Positions 1 through 8,839 of a DNA stretch of 54,475 bases are shown here, piece after piece. Position numbers and translations under genes: made by a program. Position 1 is the stretch's first letter, and each line of letters starts with the position of its first letter. The notes below the pieces were generated by a model, which saw only the letters and a list, made by a program, of their open reading frames with translations, was not told the origin of the DNA and searched no databases. Source of the stretch: Paenibacillus silagei (lineage in GTDB: Bacteria; Bacillota; Bacilli; Paenibacillales; Paenibacillaceae); NCBI RefSeq assembly GCF_017874735.1, contig NZ_JAGGLV010000036.1, positions 1 through 54,475 of the forward strand, read 5' to 3'.

Positions 1-180
1 CGCTATTGGTGACGTGGCTTCCGCCTTTCCAAGCAGGGGTTCCACCTGCTAAGTTACTCAACCTAGGCTCGGTCGCTCCACAGAATACACTTATCTCTGA
101 TTAAAGTCTGAGTATGAACATCGAGCTGATATTAGGCTGAACCTGCGCCCGTTGCTGGCTTCAACTCTTTAATTCAAGTA
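1..180. other. unassigned hairpin-rich non-coding stretch
   Basis: I see no convincing gene here. The stretch holds several short inverted repeats: AGCAGG and CCTGCT around a 7-base loop near 31-52, and CTCTGA and TCTGAG near 94-112. Read on the minus strand it could be a structured RNA or the non-coding end of a neighbouring element that continues left of the window. The type of element cannot be decided from this fragment. Confidence 0.3.
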
Positions 181-369
181 GCTGATTGTATTTCCTGCAA
201 TAGAAAACGTATTGCTGACCGTAAAATGAGATTCTATTGTATTTCATACATTGGAATGTTGTGATTTGGCTGAAAAAAGGCCTTTTTTCAATATTCGATT
301 GTACGGAATACAATAGAATCTATTTCGAAGCCTCTTCTACAGCATTCCATTGTACAAAATGCAGTTGCT
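181..369. repeat. composite palindromic element, four boxes at 51-62-51 bp
   Basis: Four imperfect palindromic boxes of the form TTCTATTGTA, five bases, TACAATAGAA are present. Their TTGTA motifs start at 186, 237, 299 and 350, giving steps of 51, 62 and 51 bp. The two halves of the element are also roughly inverted copies of each other, and a perfect 20-bp palindrome (TGAAAAAAGGCCTTTTTTCA, 271-290) lies near the centre. The fourth box contains the stop codon of the minus-strand methyltransferase. The palindrome with its T-run could serve as a bidirectional terminator. The same geometry recurs at 22808-22998 with different arm sequences. Confidence 0.8.
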
Positions 370-1099
370 ATCGTTCCTGCGCCTTCACCGCCACCCAGCC
401 GTCAATCAGATAAGCGCCGAAGAATCGGGATACGGCAGTGAACCCGGCCTCCTTCAACAACTCCTCTATCTCTTCAGCATGGAGCGGATGAGAGATTACG
501 CCGAACGATTGCTCGAAGGTCTGCCACTGTTCCTCTGCGATCCCGTTCCCCAGCATATGCAGCCGCCAGCCTGCCATCTGAAGCTCCCATGCAGGAGTAC
601 CCGGCACCCCGCAGATGGCGGACAGGCAGAGCGGCGCACCCGGCTGAAGCCGCGCGGCAATGCTGCGAAGGAGCGCCAGCTTACTCTCCCTCCCCTGCAC
701 GAAATGAAGCACCAGCATACAGGTTGCGGCATCGTACGCTCTAGCACAGCTCCAGTCACTAATTTCCGTACGATGCAGCCGCACTCTATCCAGCAGACCC
801 GGTTGACCCGCAGCCTCCAGCCGCTGCTTGGCAGCCTGAAGCATACTCTGCGAGGTGTCCAGGCCGTTGAAGCTCCAGTCCGGGTGGCTCAGGCCCAGCT
901 TCAGTATCTCCTGTCCTCCGCCTGCTCCGACGATCAGTAGCTCCTGCTTCTCCCGCTTGTCCAGCCGCGCTGTCAACAGCGTATCCATCAAGTCATATTG
1001 CAGCGCGTACCCGGGGATTTTGCGGCTGATATTCTGTACATACTGATCTCCGTCTGCCTGCTCCCAAGAACTGGCTGCCCCGCTCATGCTGTCCTTCAA
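368..1099 (-). CDS. class I SAM-dependent methyltransferase
   Basis: This 243-residue protein has the glycine-rich SAM-binding motif LLIVGAGGGQEILKLG near residues 55-70, followed by an acidic residue in the NGLDTSQSML loop, as in class I Rossmann methyltransferases of the ubiE/small-molecule type. The substrate is unknown. The start is a TTG at 1099, because GGAGGGG lies 6-8 bases upstream; an ATG at 1087 is the alternative. The gene stands alone. Its 3-prime end runs into the palindromic element at 181-369, which probably ends its transcript. The general fold is secure, the specific role is not. Confidence 0.85.
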   Translation of the reverse strand: MKDSMSGAASSWEQADGDQYVQNISRKIPGYALQYDLMDTLLTARLDKREKQELLIVGAGGGQEILKLGLSHPDWSFNGLDTSQSMLQAAKQRLEAAGQPGLLDRVRLHRTEISDWSCARAYDAATCMLVLHFVQGRESKLALLRSIAARLQPGAPLCLSAICGVPGTPAWELQMAGWRLHMLGNGIAEEQWQTFEQSFGVISHPLHAEEIEELLKEAGFTAVSRFFGAYLIDGWVAVKAQER

Positions 1100-1119
1100 T
1101 TACATCCCCTCCGAAAGTA

Positions 1120-1159
1120 ATAATCGGTACATAACCACAACAGGTCATGTACCGATTAT
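1120..1159. promoter_or_regulatory. perfect 13-bp inverted repeat upstream of methyltransferase
   Basis: ATAATCGGTACAT at 1120-1132 and its exact reverse complement at 1147-1159 are separated by 14 bp. The repeat lies just upstream of the methyltransferase ribosome site and downstream of the GH88 stop. No T-run follows on either strand, so an operator or structured leader is more likely than an intrinsic terminator. The binding protein is unknown. Confidence 0.55.
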
Positions 1160-1200
1160 CAGGGACGGACGCGGAAACCGCCATCCCACATAGCTGGGAT

Positions 1201-2337
1201 CTATAGCACTGGCCGCTCGTACCAATACCCCGGAATTCCCCGTTCCAGCCGCATCAGTGCCTCCAGATAATAATAATCGCCCCAGATCGTGTAATCATCC
1301 GGCGAGTCTCCCGATCTGGCCGAATACGCGCCGTGCTCCAGCAGACCCTCGGCCTGCTCGTTACCATGGGTCGAATAATGCTCTGCCAGTGCCCGCACGG
1401 CTGCCTCTCCCGCCTCTTGAAAGAATAGGCGCTCTGGATCATCCGTCTCCAGTTGCGCCGCAATCTCCAGCAGCCCGCAGGCAGCAATGGCTGAGGCTGA
1501 GCTGTCGCGCTTCGTTCCCGGTTCAACAGGAACGTCGAAATCCCAGTATGCGACCCCATCCTCCGGCAGATGAGCCACGAAGTAACGGCCCAGCCGCTTC
1601 GCTGTCTCCAGCATTTCCGGGCTTTTCAGATAACGGCTGATCAGGGCGAAGCCATAGATGCCCCAGGCCTGACCGCGCGTCCAGGTCGAGCCGTCCCTGT
1701 AGCCCTGATGTGTGCCGCCCCGTATGGCGTCTCCGGTCATCGGATCGAAATAGAAGGTATGGTAGCTGGAATCATCCCCGCGCACCAGGAAGCGGCGGGA
1801 CTTCAGGGCATGAAGCTCGGCCACCCTCCGGTAGGCGTCATTGCCGGTCTGCTCATGCGCCCAGAGCAGCAGCGGCAGATTGAGCAGACAGTCGATAATG
1901 ATCCGTCCGCCGTTGACGGCATCCCCCTCCCGGCCCCAAGCCTGGATCAAGCCGGGCCCTTCGCGCCAGCGCTTCATCAGCATATCCGCCGCCTCCAGCG
2001 TAAGCTGTCTGGCACCTTCATCCCTTTCTATGATCCACTGGGCCTTGGAAGACAAAGAGTACATGAAGCCGATATCATGATGATCGAAAATAATCTTCTG
2101 GTCCATACGGCGGCGGAAGCTCCGCACGGTGCTTAACGCCTGCTCGCGGTAGACCGGATCTTCACTATACTCAGAGCAAAGCCAGAGGATGCCGGACCAG
2201 AAGCCCGCCGTCCACTCCGTATTGTCATTGAGCGTATAATGCTCGTCCCCGGTACTCACATGGGGGAACCGATCCCCGAATCTTGTAATATTGCGTTTCG
2301 TTACGCGAAGTGCGTCCTCGATTGCCTGTTGCCACAT
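1201..2337 (-). CDS. GH88 unsaturated glucuronyl hydrolase
   Basis: This 378-residue protein matches the cytoplasmic GH88 family, which hydrates and cleaves the 4,5-unsaturated uronic acid from the non-reducing end of oligosaccharides released by polysaccharide lyases. The two aspartates known to be essential in the Bacillus sp. GL1 enzyme fall at the same numbers here: D88 in the HHDIGF motif and D149 in IIIDCLLNLP. The motif NDNTEWTAGFWSGILWL near residue 40 is also typical. There is no signal peptide, so the substrate must be imported. It is the last gene of the transporter operon, 18 bp after the AraC regulator and with AAGGAGG upstream of its ATG. Substrates in this family include glycosaminoglycan, gellan and xanthan fragments; which applies here cannot be told. 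Confidence 0.9.
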   Translation of the reverse strand: MWQQAIEDALRVTKRNITRFGDRFPHVSTGDEHYTLNDNTEWTAGFWSGILWLCSEYSEDPVYREQALSTVRSFRRRMDQKIIFDHHDIGFMYSLSSKAQWIIERDEGARQLTLEAADMLMKRWREGPGLIQAWGREGDAVNGGRIIIDCLLNLPLLLWAHEQTGNDAYRRVAELHALKSRRFLVRGDDSSYHTFYFDPMTGDAIRGGTHQGYRDGSTWTRGQAWGIYGFALISRYLKSPEMLETAKRLGRYFVAHLPEDGVAYWDFDVPVEPGTKRDSSASAIAACGLLEIAAQLETDDPERLFFQEAGEAAVRALAEHYSTHGNEQAEGLLEHGAYSARSGDSPDDYTIWGDYYYLEALMRLERGIPGYWYERPVL

Positions 2338-2355
2338 ATCAGTTACTCCTCCTTG

Positions 2356-4689
2356 TTATAGGTAATCTTGCTGGATCAGCCGATTGGCCTGTTTGTACTG
2401 GCCCGGAGTGATCCCCTCATATTTCTTGAACACGCGGATGAAGGAATTGCTGTTCAGGAAGCCTACACGCTCCGAGACCTCCTGCACATTCAATTCATCC
2501 GCCTCCAGAATCCGCTTGGCCTCTTCAATCCGATACTGGTTGATATAATCGATAACGTTGGTGCCGGTCTGTTCCTTGAAATACTTCGAGACATACGTAG
2601 GATGGAACCGGAAGCGTTCCGAGATGTGGGTCAGCCCCAGATTCACATCATTGTAGTTCTCATGAATGAATTCCAGGAGCTGCTCCTTCAGCTCGGTATT
2701 GTGGGAACGCTTGCGTTCATGCACCATCTGGCAGACCGTCTCCAGAATCTGCAGCAGCTCCGTCTCCATCTCCTCAAAGGTCTCACAGGCAAACAGCCGC
2801 CGGATCAGCTCATTGCGCCGGGTCAGCTCCTTCTGGTCATCGGTCTTGATCTGCTCCGTGGCCTTCAGCATGGTCCCGATCAGTTCGAACATCAGGCAGC
2901 GGGCCAGCTCAACGGATAAGGGCTCCCCGGCAAAATTGGTCATTAGAATCTCATTCATCACCTCGGTGGAACGGGCATAGTTGCCTGTGGCAATATAATT
3001 GACCAGTTGACGCTCCAGATCGAGCGGATAATACAGTTCTTCCTTGGGCTGCCGGATGCGGTCCTGGTCAATAATCTGGCCGATACCGAGAATCAGCCGG
3101 TATTCCAGCGCCTCCTCCGACTCCCGGAAGCAGGCGGAAATGTCTGCCAGAGAGATGTGAACACTGCTCACGCCAACGGAGAAATAGATCAGGAAGCGGG
3201 ACTGGATGAAATGCTGCGCCTCCCCGGTCGCCCGGATCAGCTCCGGCACTGCGTCCGCCGCATTTCCCCGGAGATTGACCAGCAGCGCGATCCGCCCATC
3301 CATCTCTGCGGAATAAACCGGACCGGCCGGGCCCAGCAGCTCCTCCAGCACATTGGTCAGGATCAGATGGACGAACTGCCGCTTCCCCTCCTCATCCTCC
3401 GGGGCCCGTGTGCGGAACAGACCCTCATAATTCTCCAGGTGTACCAGCAGTACCGCGAAGGAATCACTCTCCCAAAAGAGACCCAGACGCTCCATCTCCC
3501 CGGCAAGCCCTTCTCCCGGCTGCACCCGCCCCTTCAGCAGCCTCGCCAGGAAGCTGCTGCGCACCATCGACTGCTGCTCCTTGAGCCGCGTGGCGAACTG
3601 GTCCTGCTCCTCCCAGGCCCGGGTCAGCACCGTCTGCAGGATGCCGAACTCATCATCCGGCTGCTCCAGCTTGCCCTTGACCTTATCGGAGATAATATCC
3701 ATAATCCGGCCGAGCGGCCGGTAATTCCGGCGGGTGAACCACCAGGCGGCGATGCCGCCCAGCAGCAGAACAGCAGCCACACCGGCGAAGGTGATGCTGC
3801 GGATCACCATCAGCTTCTTGGCATAGATCCGGGTCGGAACGATAGAGACATACTGCCAATCCTCCACACTAGAGGATATTTGCGAGACCGTCACCGATTC
3901 CCCGTTCCAGTCGGCCGTGCCGGTCCGCCGTTCGCTGTCCTTATTCTGCTGCAAATATTGATGTATGGTGTAAGGGGTTTCAACCGTTCCTGTGGAGAAA
4001 AGCGTACGCCCGTCACGGTCCAGGATGAACACTATACTCTCCGGCTCCAGCCGCACATTGTTGATCGCCTGCTGGAACCGTTCCGGGTCGAGCATGACCA
4101 CAAAGGTAGCCGGACTGTCCGGCGACACCTGAACCGGATACGGCTGAAGGTAGACCAAGGTCTCCTCTATGCGGAGGTCCTCGGTGAGGACTTTCATTTT
4201 GCGGAAGGCGCTCTGGTCTGACTCCTCCATCAGCCGGGTCCACTCCGGCCCGCTTACCCCGGTCCCCTCATAATAAATCTCATACAGCAGCTTCTTGGAC
4301 ACCAGCGAGGAGGAGGACAGCGCCACATCCGCCGACTTCACATAGATGTACAGCTCGCGGATGAGCCCGTTCCCGATGCGGATCGATTTGAGGTTCTTGA
4401 TCAGGTCCAGCCCCATCAGCCGCCACCTGGCATCCTGCTCGGACGCATGATTAATGAAGCTGCTGAGCTGGGAATCGGCCATAAGCTGGCTGCTGATGCT
4501 GCTGATATCCTGGACCTGGCTGTCGATCGTCTCCTGCACCTGGGACAGCAGCACCATATTGGAGCGGTTCACCTCCTCCTTCAGCAGATTGCGGGATTCC
4601 GCAAATACAGCCGCCCCGATCGCAATGGGGATGAGCAGGATGACCAGATAAGAGAGGCTCCAGGACAGCAGGATGCTTTTCTTTTTCAT
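2356..4689 (-). CDS. membrane-anchored AraC-family transcriptional regulator
   Basis: This 777-residue protein has a membrane helix at about 8-30, an extracellular sensor region (Cache-like by architecture) to about 295, a second helix near 300-320 ending in WWFTRR, a cytoplasmic linker, and a C-terminal AraC/XylS DNA-binding domain (about 675-770) with the motifs LTHISERFRFHPTYVSKYFK and VQEVSERVGFLNSNSFIRVF. This is the one-component architecture that often controls Lpl/Yte-type sugar ABC operons in Paenibacillus. It probably senses the sugar outside the cell and activates the operon promoter upstream of the binding protein. It is encoded between the permeases and the GH88 gene; the ATG follows a GGAGGAGGAG ribosome site. 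Confidence 0.9.
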   Translation of the reverse strand: MKKKSILLSWSLSYLVILLIPIAIGAAVFAESRNLLKEEVNRSNMVLLSQVQETIDSQVQDISSISSQLMADSQLSSFINHASEQDARWRLMGLDLIKNLKSIRIGNGLIRELYIYVKSADVALSSSSLVSKKLLYEIYYEGTGVSGPEWTRLMEESDQSAFRKMKVLTEDLRIEETLVYLQPYPVQVSPDSPATFVVMLDPERFQQAINNVRLEPESIVFILDRDGRTLFSTGTVETPYTIHQYLQQNKDSERRTGTADWNGESVTVSQISSSVEDWQYVSIVPTRIYAKKLMVIRSITFAGVAAVLLLGGIAAWWFTRRNYRPLGRIMDIISDKVKGKLEQPDDEFGILQTVLTRAWEEQDQFATRLKEQQSMVRSSFLARLLKGRVQPGEGLAGEMERLGLFWESDSFAVLLVHLENYEGLFRTRAPEDEEGKRQFVHLILTNVLEELLGPAGPVYSAEMDGRIALLVNLRGNAADAVPELIRATGEAQHFIQSRFLIYFSVGVSSVHISLADISACFRESEEALEYRLILGIGQIIDQDRIRQPKEELYYPLDLERQLVNYIATGNYARSTEVMNEILMTNFAGEPLSVELARCLMFELIGTMLKATEQIKTDDQKELTRRNELIRRLFACETFEEMETELLQILETVCQMVHERKRSHNTELKEQLLEFIHENYNDVNLGLTHISERFRFHPTYVSKYFKEQTGTNVIDYINQYRIEEAKRILEADELNVQEVSERVGFLNSNSFIRVFKKYEGITPGQYKQANRLIQQDYL

Positions 4690-4742
4690 GGAGCTCCTCC
4701 TCCTTGTTCATGATGTGGGTGCAATGCTGGTGCGGCTCCGGT

Positions 4743-5627
4743 CTATTCCTTGATTGCGCCGATCATGACGCCCTTCACAAAATACTTCTGCAAAAACGGA
4801 TATATAAACAGAATCGGCAGCGTCGCCACCATCACAGTTGCGTACTTCACACTTTCACCGATCGCTTCCTTGTCGCCCATGGCGGCCGAGGTGGTCATCG
4901 AATCTGTGCTGTTCTGGATCAGAATCTCCCGCAGCACCAGCTGAAGCGGATACAAATCACGGTCGCGGATGTACAGGATGGCGCTGAACCAGGAATTCCA
5001 GTGGCCTACCCCGTAGAACAGAATCATGACCGCAATGACCGGCATCGATAAAGGGACCACAATCCGCCACAGGATGCGCATCTCCCCCGCCCCGTCAATT
5101 CTGGCCGATTCCAGCAGATTCTCGGAGATTCCCTGAAAGGCTGTACGCATAATGATCAGATTATAACTGCTGACCAGCCCCGGCACAATCAGTGCGAGCA
5201 GGTTATCCCCGAGGTGCAGGGTGTTGTTAATCAGCAGGTAGGTCGGTATAATCCCGCCATTGAAGAACATGGTGAACACAATGGCCAGCATGATCGGATT
5301 GCGCAGCATGAAGCTTTTGCGGGAGAGGGTATAGGCCCCCAGAATGGTAAAAAGCAAATTGAGCGCCGTACCCAGCACTACGATCACGAGTGTATTTCTG
5401 TAGCCGGAGAGAATGCTCGGATTACTGAGCACCAGCTTATAGCTGTCCAGGTTGAACCCGTCCGGCAGCAGCAGCAGCCCGCTATGGGCCATCAGGCGGT
5501 TGGAGTCGCTGAGCGAGGCATTCAGCACATGCCACAGCGGATACAAGGTGATGATAATGAGCAGGACCATGAGCAGCACGTTGAGGCTGTCAAACAGCTT
5601 TTCCCCTATCGTTCGTTTAATCGTCAT
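4743..5627 (-). CDS. carbohydrate ABC transporter permease, LplC/YtcP type
   Basis: This 294-residue inner-membrane permease has about six hydrophobic segments and the cytoplasmic loop motif ESARIDGAGEMRILWRIVVP, which contacts the ATPase. The C-terminal FVKGVMIGAIKE is typical of the MalG/LplC branch. The start is the ATG at 5627 preceded by GGGGGA; longer in-frame extensions run into the upstream permease gene and lack a ribosome site. It begins 13 bp after the LplB-type permease and probably forms a heterodimer with it. No ATPase gene is in the operon, so a shared MsmX-like ATPase encoded elsewhere is likely. Confidence 0.92.
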   Translation of the reverse strand: MTIKRTIGEKLFDSLNVLLMVLLIIITLYPLWHVLNASLSDSNRLMAHSGLLLLPDGFNLDSYKLVLSNPSILSGYRNTLVIVVLGTALNLLFTILGAYTLSRKSFMLRNPIMLAIVFTMFFNGGIIPTYLLINNTLHLGDNLLALIVPGLVSSYNLIIMRTAFQGISENLLESARIDGAGEMRILWRIVVPLSMPVIAVMILFYGVGHWNSWFSAILYIRDRDLYPLQLVLREILIQNSTDSMTTSAAMGDKEAIGESVKYATVMVATLPILFIYPFLQKYFVKGVMIGAIKE

Positions 5628-5640
5628 GAGAATCCCCCAC

Positions 5641-6558
5641 TTAGAACAGCTTATTGTCGGATACCGCCTTGGAGAGGCGGTTGGCGCCGATGAGCAGAAT
5701 GAAATTGACCAGCGACTGGAACAGGCCGACGGCCGTCGTATAGCTGAACTCTGCACTCTCACTGATCCCTTTGCGGTAGACGAAGGTGGAGATGACGTCC
5801 GCTGTATCGTAGACGTTCGGATTATAGAGCAGGATGACCTTCTCGAAGCCGATCTCCATCAGCCCGCCTATGCGCAGAATCAGCAAAATGACAATCATCG
5901 GGATAATCCCCGGCAGGGTAATATGCCACACCCGGCGGAGCCGGCTGGCCCCGTCCACCATCGATGCGTCGTAGAGCTCGGGATTAATTCCGCTGAGCGC
6001 CGCCAGATAGATAATGGTCGAGAATCCAAGCTCCTGCCAGATGGAGGAGGCCGTATAGATCGTGCGGAAATTCCCCGGGTCACTCAGCAGCGCGCTGCTC
6101 TCCCCGCCGAAGAACGTAATGATCGAATTGAACAGCCCGTCACGGGAAGAGAAATCGACCACCATCCCGCAAATGACCACCAGAGAGATAAAGTGGGGGA
6201 TATAAGAGACCGTCTGCACCGTGCGCTTGAACATCTCATGCCTCAGCTCATTAAGCAGCAGCGCCAGCAGGATCGGGGCCGGGAAACCGAATAACAGCTG
6301 GTAGAAGCTGAGGATCAGTGTGTTTTTGAGCACCCGCCAGAAATAATAGCTCTGAAAAAAATCACGGAAATGCTGCAGCCCTACCCACTCACTGCCCCAG
6401 ATGCCTTTGCCGACGGTATACTCCTTGAAGGCAATGACCGCGCCATACATCGGCAGATACTTGAAGACCAGAAAATACAGAACCACGGGGAGCGCCATCC
6501 AGTAGATCACTTTGTTCTGCTTGTAATTCAGCCATACCAGGGATAACTTCCGGGTCAC
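5641..6558 (-). CDS. carbohydrate ABC transporter permease, LplB/YteP type
   Basis: This is a 305-residue permease of the LplB branch, with the N-terminal segment NYKQNKVIYWMALPVVLYFL, the family signature KYLPMYGAVIAFKEYTVGKG and the ATPase-contact loop DASMVDGASRLRRVWHITLP. The start is a GTG at 6558 with GGAGG placed about 7 bases upstream; the upstream in-frame ATG at 6636 has no ribosome site. It pairs with the downstream LplC-type permease and the upstream lipoprotein. Confidence 0.92.
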   Translation of the reverse strand: MTRKLSLVWLNYKQNKVIYWMALPVVLYFLVFKYLPMYGAVIAFKEYTVGKGIWGSEWVGLQHFRDFFQSYYFWRVLKNTLILSFYQLLFGFPAPILLALLLNELRHEMFKRTVQTVSYIPHFISLVVICGMVVDFSSRDGLFNSIITFFGGESSALLSDPGNFRTIYTASSIWQELGFSTIIYLAALSGINPELYDASMVDGASRLRRVWHITLPGIIPMIVILLILRIGGLMEIGFEKVILLYNPNVYDTADVISTFVYRKGISESAEFSYTTAVGLFQSLVNFILLIGANRLSKAVSDNKLF

Positions 6559-6642
6559 AAGTCTCCCTCCTTTCTTTTGGAGGACCTGCCTGCGGGGGCT
6601 AAAAGTCCGGTCTGCCGCTCCGCAGGTGGCCTTCATCCTGAT

Positions 6643-8229
6643 CTATCTTGCATTGTAGCGGTCAACCGCCGCCTGCTGAATTTCAATCGCCCGCTTCACA
6701 TTGAACTTGTTGATCTGGGCTGTGAACTTATCGAAGTTCTCCAGCGGCTCAGCGCCGATAACGAACTTGATGAACATTTCATCGCGGTAGGTGGTGATGT
6801 CGCTCATGATTTTGCTGTACTCACTGGATTCCTCGGTAGTCAGGCTGACCGGAGGAAGACCGACCTTGAGCGTATTGTCACTATATTTGGAAAAGAGCGT
6901 CACCGCATCCTTCTGCTGCTGGAACTGGTAATACTGCTCGTTGTACCGGTCGTCATCCTCCCCGACAAACGGATAGTTGGCAATGAAATGCTTCGCCATC
7001 GCCTGAACCACCGACAGTCCGTCCGGGTTCTTCAGAATCTCATCCGTATAGGTCGGATACCCGTCCTTCATGGTGTACGTCACGCCTTCTACGCCGAAGT
7101 TCTTCAGCATATGACCTTCTTCACTGAAGAAATAATCCAGCGCCTTCACAGTCTCCTCCGGGTGCTTGTTGCTCTTGGTGATCGTTGCTCCGGCACCGCT
7201 CCATTCCCAGGACCGGCCGGTGAACATCGGCTCATCGCCCTTGTTCACTACGGGGAACTGGACAGCCGTAAGGTTAGCCTCCGGCTCCTTCTCCTGTAGG
7301 GCGGGCAGATAACGTCCGATGCCGCCGCCGATGTAGGTGAAGAAGGCGCCGGCTTGGCCGCTCAGAATCTTGGCATCAAACGTCTTCTGATCATTGGTGG
7401 CGAAGTCCGGATCAATCAGCCCCTCCTGATACCAGTGGTGGAAGGTGGTCAGGAACTCCTTGAATTCCGGCTCGACCGGTCCGAACGCCACCTTGCCGTC
7501 CTTGAGGAAGATCGTATTCGTGATGCCGTAGGCCTCCAGGAAATTCGCAGCCGCCGGGCCCATCGTCGTCAGCTTGGGCGGAGCGCCGTACAGAAGCGGA
7601 GCGGAGACGCCCTTTTTCTCCTTGAAGGCCTTCAGCACCGTCTCCCACTCGGCAATCGTCTCCGGCTGCGGCAGCTTCAATTCATCCAGCCAGTCCTGGC
7701 GGATGAACATGCCGCCGAAGGTCTTGTACTTGCCCAGCCGCAGATGCGGGATAGCGTAGATGTCGCCGTTATCCGCTTTCAACTGCTTCGCCACCTCGGG
7801 ATTCTCGTCCAGAATTTTTTTCAGGTTAGGCGCATACTGATCGATCAGGTCATTCAGCTTAATGATGCTGCCGTCCGTGTACAGCTTAGAATAATCGCCA
7901 TAGACGAACATCACATCCGGCAGCTTATTGGAGGCCAGCATGACGTTGAACTGCTCCGTCTCTGCCCCGACCGCCGGATGCTGGAATTCCGTCTTAATGT
8001 TGGTCTTCTTCTCCCATTCCTTGATCGCCGTGATCTCACTCATATTCTTCAGCGTAATCGAGACATTTGTATTCAGCGACGCCCAGATTGAGATCGGTGT
8101 CGGCTCATCCGCCGCTGCTCCCTCTGTATTCTTGTTGCCGTCCGCGCCGCCTGAGCAGCCTGCCAATCCGCCTACCGCCAGCAGCAGGCTGGCACCCAGC
8201 AGCATCCGCCTTCTCCAAGATCTCTTCAT
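6643..8229 (-). CDS. extracellular sugar-binding lipoprotein, LplA type
   Basis: This 528-residue solute-binding protein has a basic N-terminus (MKRSWRRRM), a hydrophobic segment and the lipobox LAGC at about residues 18-21, so it is lipid-anchored outside the membrane. The mature part is of the large LplA/YtcQ type that binds oligosaccharides. It is the first gene of the minus-strand operon ending with the GH88 hydrolase, so its ligand is probably an unsaturated uronide oligosaccharide. The ATG at 8229 is chosen because GGGGGAG lies 9 bases upstream and the signal peptide begins there; an in-frame ATG lies a few codons earlier. Confidence 0.92.
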   Translation of the reverse strand: MKRSWRRRMLLGASLLLAVGGLAGCSGGADGNKNTEGAAADEPTPISIWASLNTNVSITLKNMSEITAIKEWEKKTNIKTEFQHPAVGAETEQFNVMLASNKLPDVMFVYGDYSKLYTDGSIIKLNDLIDQYAPNLKKILDENPEVAKQLKADNGDIYAIPHLRLGKYKTFGGMFIRQDWLDELKLPQPETIAEWETVLKAFKEKKGVSAPLLYGAPPKLTTMGPAAANFLEAYGITNTIFLKDGKVAFGPVEPEFKEFLTTFHHWYQEGLIDPDFATNDQKTFDAKILSGQAGAFFTYIGGGIGRYLPALQEKEPEANLTAVQFPVVNKGDEPMFTGRSWEWSGAGATITKSNKHPEETVKALDYFFSEEGHMLKNFGVEGVTYTMKDGYPTYTDEILKNPDGLSVVQAMAKHFIANYPFVGEDDDRYNEQYYQFQQQKDAVTLFSKYSDNTLKVGLPPVSLTTEESSEYSKIMSDITTYRDEMFIKFVIGAEPLENFDKFTAQINKFNVKRAIEIQQAAVDRYNAR

Positions 8230-8839
8230 TCTTCTCATCTCCCCCATCTGTTCGTAATCGATGTGCAGCTGCCGGAGGCGAACGAATCGACTCAATTCGT
8301 TTCGTTGCGCTTGCCGTCCTGCTGTGTCCGGCCCTCCCGCTCATCTAACTTAACGTGTCCGCCTCCGCTTTGACTATCTCCCATTCTTGCCGCGATATCG
8401 ATATCTTGCTTACGGCTTGTCCATCACAGGAATTGTATATGGATGTTGAGAAATTGGGATTGATTCTGTGTAAACAAATTAAGGATTTTTTACGTTTTGG
8501 GATTGGTCGTGACTCCAGAGAAGTTTTGGACTTCCGGCCGCTGTTGTCCCCAGATTTCTTGATTTGAACCGCTGATCGCGGTAGAAATCCGGTGACTAGC
8601 TGATGCTTACGATGCTAGCTTTCCTACGGAAAGCTTTCAGGCGGACGCTCCCGCTCCTACAGTTCCAAATTCCCCTCCGCCACTTTTCCCTTAACTGTAC
8701 AGTTAATTAACTTAACCCAGTCGGCCAGCCCTTGCAGGGGAGCCCATGTACCGCCCGCTTCCGGCGGATTCTAGTGTAGTAGTGCTACACATTCGCTCCC
8801 ATTAGGCTATATCCGGCCCGCGCACCACCTCGCCAGCAC
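8230..8839. other. long upstream region of the uronide transporter operon
   Basis: No gene is visible in these 610 bases. The region should contain the promoter of the minus-strand transporter operon. A possible -10 element (TACAAT on the minus strand, 8432-8437) lacks a good -35, as is common for AraC-activated promoters. A perfect 16-bp palindrome lies at 8691-8706. The remainder shows short inverted motifs such as GAAAGCTTTC near 8630 but nothing I can name. Confidence 0.4.
8691..8706. promoter_or_regulatory. perfect 16-bp palindrome TTAACTGTACAGTTAA
   Basis: The sequence TTAACTGTACAGTTAA equals its own reverse complement. It lies about 460 bp upstream of the transporter operon start and about 135 bp from the start of the first repeat array. 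It could be a dimeric regulator site; the regulator is unknown. Confidence 0.45.

Noticed and set aside
3007..4221. Long plus-strand open frame opposite the AraC regulator gene
   Set aside because: It is the shadow of a well-supported minus-strand gene and shows no family motif or ribosome site.
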